From an uncultured Oscillospiraceae bacterium (GTDB taxonomy: Bacteria > Bacillota > Clostridia > Oscillospirales > Acutalibacteraceae): DNA of 8,114 bases. Each line of letters begins with the position of its first letter. The first letter of the stretch is position 1. The stretch is from contig UQFL01000072.1 in assembly GCA_900540305.1 (NCBI GenBank), positions 1 through 8,114 of the forward strand. Direction: 5' to 3'. Under the pieces are notes generated by a model. That model saw only the letters and a list, made by a program, of their open reading frames with translations. It searched no databases and was not told the DNA's origin. Shown here in pieces: positions 4,475-8,114 of the stretch. The translations under genes were made by a program, and so were the position numbers.

Positions 4475-6982
4475 ATGTCAAAAAAATTTGATGTTACGGG
4501 TATGAGTTGCGCTGCCTGCTCTGCAAGAATTGAAAAAGCAGTAGGCGCAGTTGACGGTGTAGACAGCGTTTCAGTAAATCTGCTGACAAATTCAATGGCG
4601 GTCAGCGGAAATGTTGATGACGAAGTGATTATGCAGGCGGTTAAAGATGCAGGATACTCTGCTGCACCTAAAGACAGCTCAGTTCCTCGTGAAAATAGTA
4701 AAAACACTTTAAAAGACGAAGAAACACCCAAACTTGTTAAAAGGCTTGTTGTTTCAGTTGTTTTGCTTTTGCCGCTTATGTATGTTTCAATGGGGCATAT
4801 GATGTGGGGATGGAAAGTGCCTGCATTTTTAGACGGTAACTATCTCGGTCAGGCGCTGTTTCAGCTTATTTTCACCATAGCGGTTATGGTTGTTAATCAA
4901 AGATTTTTTATAAGCGGATTTAAGGCGCTTTTTAACCGTTCACCAAATATGGATACACTTGTTGCTCTCGGATCGGGTGCGGCTTTTGTTTACAGCGTTG
5001 TCATAATGTTTCTTATGACGGTTGAGTTAACCAACGGCAATATAAACGCCGCTCATGATTATATGCACGGCAATTTCTATTTTGAATCATCGGCAATGAT
5101 TTTAACTTTAATTACAGTCGGAAAAACACTTGAAGCTTATTCAAAGGGTAAAACTACAAATGCACTTAAAAGCCTTATGAGTCTTGCTCCGGACGCGGCA
5201 ACTGTAATACGAAACGGGAAAATAAAGACTGTTAAGGCAGATGAAGTTACTGTCGGAGATATTTTTGTTGTAAAGGCAGGAGAAAGCATACCTGTTGACG
5301 GAGTTATAATTAAGGGCGAATGTGCTGTTGATGAGTCGGCGCTAACGGGTGAAAGTATCCCTGTTGATAAGACTGAGGGGGACAGAGTTTCAGCTGCAAC
5401 AATAAGTAAAAGCGGTTATATTGAATGCCGTGCAACATCTGTCGGGCAGGATACAACGCTTTCAAAAATTATTCAAATGGTGGCTGATGCATCATCTTCA
5501 AAGGCACCTATAGCCAAAATTGCTGATAAGGTGTCGGGTATATTTGTTCCTACAGTTATTGTAATTTCTCTTGTTACAATGATTTGCTGGCTAATAGCAG
5601 GAGAGAGTATTGGTTTTGTTCTCGCAAGGGGAATTTCGGTGCTTGTTATTAGCTGCCCTTGTGCGCTCGGTCTTGCAACGCCTGTTGCGATAATGGTTGG
5701 AAGCGGAAAAGGAGCTAGAAACGGTATCCTTTTCAAAACAGCTGAAAGTCTTGAAGTTTGCGGAAAATCAGATATAGTCTGCTTTGACAAAACGGGAACG
5801 ATAACTGAGGGCGAACCTGTTTTAACTGATATAAAAAGTGAAAATACAGAAGAATTATTGAAATACGCATTTTCACTTGAAAGCAAAAGCGAGCATCCTC
5901 TTTCAAAAGCCATTGTAAAATATTGTTCTGAAAATAATATTGAGCTTGCTGAATGCTCAAATGTTAAAACAGTGGCGGGAAATGGATTGCAGGGCGTTAC
6001 AGAAGGTAAAGAGATTTATGCAGGAAACGAGGCGTATATATCACAATTTTGCGAGATTCCTGTCGAGTATAAAGAGTATGCTTTTAAACTATCAAAACTG
6101 GGCAAAACTCCTTTGTATTTTTGTGTTGATGACAGCTTTTTAGGCGTAATCGCTGTTGCTGATACAGTTAAAGAAAACAGCAAAACAGCAGTTTCAGCAC
6201 TTGAAAAAATGGGCGTTCGCACCGTTATGATAACGGGGGACAATTATGAAACTGCAAATGCTATAGCTGATGAAGTAGGTATAGGTAATGTTATTGCTAA
6301 AGTGTTGCCGCAGGGAAAGGAAGAAACCGTTCGTACTCTTTCCGAATACGGCTCTGTTGCAATGGTGGGTGACGGTATAAATGACGCTCCTGCTCTTACA
6401 AGAGCGCAGACTGGAATAGCAGTTGGCGCAGGTACTGATGTTGCGATAGACGCCGCTGATATTGTTCTTATGAAAAGCGACCCGATGGATATACCGAAAG
6501 CAGTAAATCTTTCAAGAAAAGTACTCCGCAATATTAAGGAAAATCTGTTTTGGGCATTTATATATAATATTATTGGAATTCCTGTTGCGGCAGGTGTTTT
6601 GTATCCGTTTTTCGGTATAACTCTTAACCCAATGATTGCCGCAGCTGCGATGAGTATTTCAAGTTTCTGTGTTGTTACAAATGCTTTAAGGCTTAATTTA
6701 GTTAAAATTGATAATTTTAATCATAAAAATTATAGAATAGGAGAATTGAATATGAGTTTATTTAAAAAATCTGACAGCAAAAAACCTTATATTGAAATTG
6801 AGGGCATGATGTGCGAGCATTGCGAAAAGCATGTAACGGATGCGCTTGCTAAAATCGGTTTGACTGTTGAAGCAGACCATAAAAACGCAAAAGCTTACAT
6901 CAAAGACGGCGAAGCTTCTGATGAAATGATTGCAAAAGCAGTAAATGATGCGGGTTATAAATATATTAAAACAGTAAGATAA
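4475..6982 (+). CDS. copA: Copper-exporting P1B-1 ATPase CopA with fused C-terminal CopZ-like domain
   Basis: This 835-residue integral membrane pump exports Cu(I) from the cytoplasm using ATP. Visible parts, in order: an N-terminal heavy-metal-associated (HMA) domain, residues 1-64, with GMSCAAC (C12, C15); the actuator loop TGES (291-294); the transport motif CPC (394-396) in a membrane helix; the phosphorylation site DKTGT (D438); HP (474-475) of the nucleotide pocket; TGDN (587-590); and GDGINDAP (632-639). YN (697-698) and MSISS (726-730) in the last two helices, together with CPC, define the Cu(I) subclass rather than Zn/Cd. An ordinary CopA would end near residue 745. Here an A+T-rich linker leads into a second HMA domain with CEHC (C780-C783). 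ATG 4475 has GGTGA (4466-4470) upstream. It lies 14 bases after csoR, behind the CsoR operator, so it should be copper-induced. A shared terminator follows. Confidence 0.96.
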   Translation: MSKKFDVTGMSCAACSARIEKAVGAVDGVDSVSVNLLTNSMAVSGNVDDEVIMQAVKDAGYSAAPKDSSVPRENSKNTLKDEETPKLVKRLVVSVVLLLPLMYVSMGHMMWGWKVPAFLDGNYLGQALFQLIFTIAVMVVNQRFFISGFKALFNRSPNMDTLVALGSGAAFVYSVVIMFLMTVELTNGNINAAHDYMHGNFYFESSAMILTLITVGKTLEAYSKGKTTNALKSLMSLAPDAATVIRNGKIKTVKADEVTVGDIFVVKAGESIPVDGVIIKGECAVDESALTGESIPVDKTEGDRVSAATISKSGYIECRATSVGQDTTLSKIIQMVADASSSKAPIAKIADKVSGIFVPTVIVISLVTMICWLIAGESIGFVLARGISVLVISCPCALGLATPVAIMVGSGKGARNGILFKTAESLEVCGKSDIVCFDKTGTITEGEPVLTDIKSENTEELLKYAFSLESKSEHPLSKAIVKYCSENNIELAECSNVKTVAGNGLQGVTEGKEIYAGNEAYISQFCEIPVEYKEYAFKLSKLGKTPLYFCVDDSFLGVIAVADTVKENSKTAVSALEKMGVRTVMITGDNYETANAIADEVGIGNVIAKVLPQGKEETVRTLSEYGSVAMVGDGINDAPALTRAQTGIAVGAGTDVAIDAADIVLMKSDPMDIPKAVNLSRKVLRNIKENLFWAFIYNIIGIPVAAGVLYPFFGITLNPMIAAAAMSISSFCVVTNALRLNLVKIDNFNHKNYRIGELNMSLFKKSDSKKPYIEIEGMMCEHCEKHVTDALAKIGLTVEADHKNAKAYIKDGEASDEMIAKAVNDAGYKYIKTVR
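6739..6743 (+). promoter_or_regulatory. Internal Shine-Dalgarno sequence before the CopZ-like domain of CopA
   Basis: AGGAG lies inside copA, 8 bases before the in-frame ATG at 6752. It is a stronger and better-spaced ribosome binding site than the one before copA itself (GGTGA, 4 bases from its ATG). Its position, exactly where a separate copZ would start, suggests it is, or recently was, a working start signal. Confidence 0.5.
6752..6982 (+). other. CopZ-like HMA domain at the CopA C terminus, possibly also made alone from an internal start
   Basis: From the internal ATG (CopA residue 760) the frame encodes 76 residues. They form one HMA domain with IEGMMCEHC; the cysteines are residues 21 and 24 of the short form. 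This matches the size and shape of a free CopZ copper chaperone, which carries Cu(I) in the cytoplasm to CopA. The short basic lead MSLFKKSDSKK looks like a protein N terminus rather than a linker. No stop codon separates it from copA, so the main product should be a fusion; independent synthesis is inferred only from the SD and ATG. Some CopA homologues carry C-terminal HMA domains, so it may simply be a domain of the pump. Confidence 0.45.
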
Positions 6983-6984
6983 AT

Positions 6985-7021
6985 AAAAGAGACGGCTTGA
7001 TATTTCTCAGCCGTCTCTTTT
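6985..7021. terminator. Bidirectional terminator between copA and the convergent peptidase gene
   Basis: The 13-base arms AAAAGAGACGGCT (6985-6997) and AGCCGTCTCTTTT (7009-7021) pair perfectly around an 11-base loop. T-rich sequence follows on the + strand, and TTTTATTTAT follows on the - strand. It can therefore stop transcription of copA and of the peptidase gene, whose stop codons are only 45 bases apart. Confidence 0.93.
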
Positions 7022-7027
7022 TCTATA

Positions 7028-8080
7028 TTATAAAATAATCAGCTCTTTCGGAAACTCAGTAATATTTCTGTTTGAGCTTTCAGTAACAATGCAGACATCC
7101 TCAGTTCTGATTCCGAATTTATCGGGAATATAAATTCCAGGCTCAACTGATGTTGCGTTGCCTTTTTCAAATATGTCGTTGCTCCTCGGTGAAGCATTGA
7201 AACCCTCGTGTATATCAAGCCCGACGCCGTGTCCGAGGGAGTGTCTGAAATATTTACCCATATGCTTTTCTTCAAGCGCGTTATAAGCGGCAAAATAAAC
7301 ATCTGAGCATTTTGCTCCTGCTTTAAGTGCGTTTATTCCTGCAAGTTGTGCTTTCAATACAAGGTCATACATTTCCTTCATTTCATCGCTAGCGTATCCT
7401 ACGGCAAAAGTTCTCGTCATATCTGAGTGATAGCCGTTATATGTTGCCCCGAAATCAATCAGCACAAAATCACTGTTTTCAATAACCCTGTTTGACGGTA
7501 CGCCGTGGGGCATTGATGTATGAGCGCCTGTGAGAAAAATAGTATCAAACGAAACACCCTCAGAGCCGTTCTTAAGCATTGTGTAATCAAGATAAGCCTG
7601 AAGTTCTTTTTCCGTTTTACCCGCCTTAATATGATTCATCACTTCTTCAAGGCTTTTCTCAGCGATTCGCTGGGCGGAAATCATGTTTTGAATTTCCTCT
7701 TCATCTTTTATGTTTCGTATTCTCATAAGTTTATCATCTATATTGATAAACTCGCATTTTGTGGCCTCTTTGTAGTTTTGATATTGCCTCAATGTAATTG
7801 TTTCATTTTCAAAAGCAATTTTTCTTATATTGTGTTTTTTGCAAAGGTTTGAAATCTCATCTTTAAAACTCTGATTTATTTCGATTACCTTTAGTCCGCT
7901 TGACTTTGCGTGGTTTTGAGCAGTTTCGGTATACCTTGAATCAACAATATGGTAACCTGTTCCGTCACTTGTAATGAAAACAACGCCTTCGCTTGGGGAA
8001 AAACCGCAGAAATAATGCATATTGCTTTCGTTGAGTAAAAGCAATGCGTCAGCGTTTGTGTTTTTAATTAATTCTATTCC
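7028..8080 (-). CDS. M24 family metallopeptidase (Xaa-Pro aminopeptidase/dipeptidase), N terminus cut by contig end
   Basis: 350 native residues are visible. Residues 1 to about 120 form a creatinase/prolidase-type N-terminal domain (LLLLNESNMHYFCGFSPSEG, then VDSRYTETA). The rest is the pita-bread catalytic domain. All five metal ligands are present, counted from the first native residue: D209 (IDFGA), D220 (HSDMTR), H284 (SLGHG), E313 (SVEPGIY) and E327 (RTEDV). Catalytic-site histidines H192 (MPHG) and H291 (DIHE) are also there. Family members use a di-metal centre in the cytoplasm to cleave peptides with proline at the second position; aminopeptidase and dipeptidase (PepQ-like) are hard to separate by sequence. 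Judged by the usual start of such proteins, only about 5-10 residues are missing. The apparent GTG start at 8095 and the residues MYKRQ before the native sequence are encoded by sequencing adapter, not by the genome. The promoter is outside the window. It is convergent with copA and probably unrelated to copper. Confidence 0.93.
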   Translation of the reverse strand, partial: GIELIKNTNADALLLLNESNMHYFCGFSPSEGVVFITSDGTGYHIVDSRYTETAQNHAKSSGLKVIEINQSFKDEISNLCKKHNIRKIAFENETITLRQYQNYKEATKCEFINIDDKLMRIRNIKDEEEIQNMISAQRIAEKSLEEVMNHIKAGKTEKELQAYLDYTMLKNGSEGVSFDTIFLTGAHTSMPHGVPSNRVIENSDFVLIDFGATYNGYHSDMTRTFAVGYASDEMKEMYDLVLKAQLAGINALKAGAKCSDVYFAAYNALEEKHMGKYFRHSLGHGVGLDIHEGFNASPRSNDIFEKGNATSVEPGIYIPDKFGIRTEDVCIVTESSNRNITEFPKELIIL

Positions 8081-8114
8081 CTGTCTCTTATACACATCTC
8101 CGAGCCCACGAGAC
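8081..8114. other. Illumina Nextera transposase adapter left at the contig end (artefact)
   Basis: Bases 8081-8099 read CTGTCTCTTATACACATCT, the reverse complement of the 19-base Tn5 mosaic end used in Nextera libraries. Bases 8100-8114 read CCGAGCCCACGAGAC, which is the read-2 side adapter stub. The match is complete over all 34 bases and runs exactly to the end of the window. It is untrimmed library sequence, not a natural Tn5 element, and should be removed before annotation. Confidence 0.98.

Noticed and set aside
5473..5913. Minus-strand open frame of 146 codons inside copA
   Set aside because: It is antisense to conserved CopA motifs (CPC, DKTGT), has no recognisable domain and is explained by codon bias in copA; the same holds for the other antisense frames in 4453-6531.
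4475..6982. Zinc/cadmium (ZntA-like) pump identity
   Set aside because: YN in the seventh helix and MSISS in the eighth, with CPC, are the Cu(I) P1B-1 signature; the gene is also downstream of csoR.
7520..7852. Plus-strand open frame of 110 codons opposite the peptidase gene
   Set aside because: It is antisense to the conserved M24 coding sequence, with a biased F/I/K-rich composition and no SD or recognisable motif.
8081..8099. Natural Tn5 end or other insertion sequence
   Set aside because: The engineered mosaic end is followed directly by the commercial adapter stub and the contig ends there, which is the mark of library carry-over.

Overview
The window is an A+T-rich stretch (by eye about 60% A+T) with compact gene spacing, strong Shine-Dalgarno (SD) sequences and sigma-A type promoters. 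Together with the families present (clostridial-type 2,4-dienoyl-CoA reductase relative, DUF368/PopT, CsoR-CopA), this suggests a Gram-positive member of the Clostridia, probably gut-associated. That assignment is inference from style and gene content. The right end carries an Illumina Nextera adapter, so this is a contig end from a shotgun assembly, not a natural boundary.

Layout, left to right. (1) 49-981 (+): a membrane protein of unknown function with an N-terminal zinc ribbon, four predicted membrane helices and a long charged coiled-coil tail, closed by a hairpin terminator at 1008-1036. (2) 1088-4060 (+): a two-gene operon behind a good promoter (-35 TTGAAA, -10 TATACT). It encodes a 689-residue FMN/Fe-S/FAD oxidoreductase of the Old Yellow Enzyme / 2,4-dienoyl-CoA reductase family, then 12 bases later a DUF368 polyprenyl-phosphate translocase (PopT family). 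It ends at a terminator at 4071-4099. (3) 4102-6982 (+): a copper-efflux operon. A perfect-consensus promoter (TTGACA, 17 bases, TATAAT) holds a perfect 7-3-7 palindrome of CsoR-operator type in its spacer. It drives csoR and copA. CopA is a Cu(I) P1B-type ATPase with an extra C-terminal CopZ-like domain fused in frame, and a strong internal SD and ATG precede that domain. (4) 7028-8080 (-): a convergent M24 family peptidase (Xaa-Pro aminopeptidase/dipeptidase type), sharing a bidirectional terminator with copA and cut at its N terminus by the contig end.

How the genes work together: the copper module is self-contained. CsoR should repress its own promoter and release DNA when it binds Cu(I), and CopA then exports copper, helped by its terminal metal-binding domains. 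The oxidoreductase and the translocase are very probably co-transcribed, but the sequence gives no clear metabolic link. I see no tRNA, rRNA, CRISPR array, insertion sequence or phage gene. No stretch over 300 bases lacks a gene. I do not see convincing evidence of an entirely new system. The most interesting points are the CopA-CopZ fusion with its internal start signal, the cysteine spacing of the oxidoreductase, and the unknown zinc-ribbon membrane protein.
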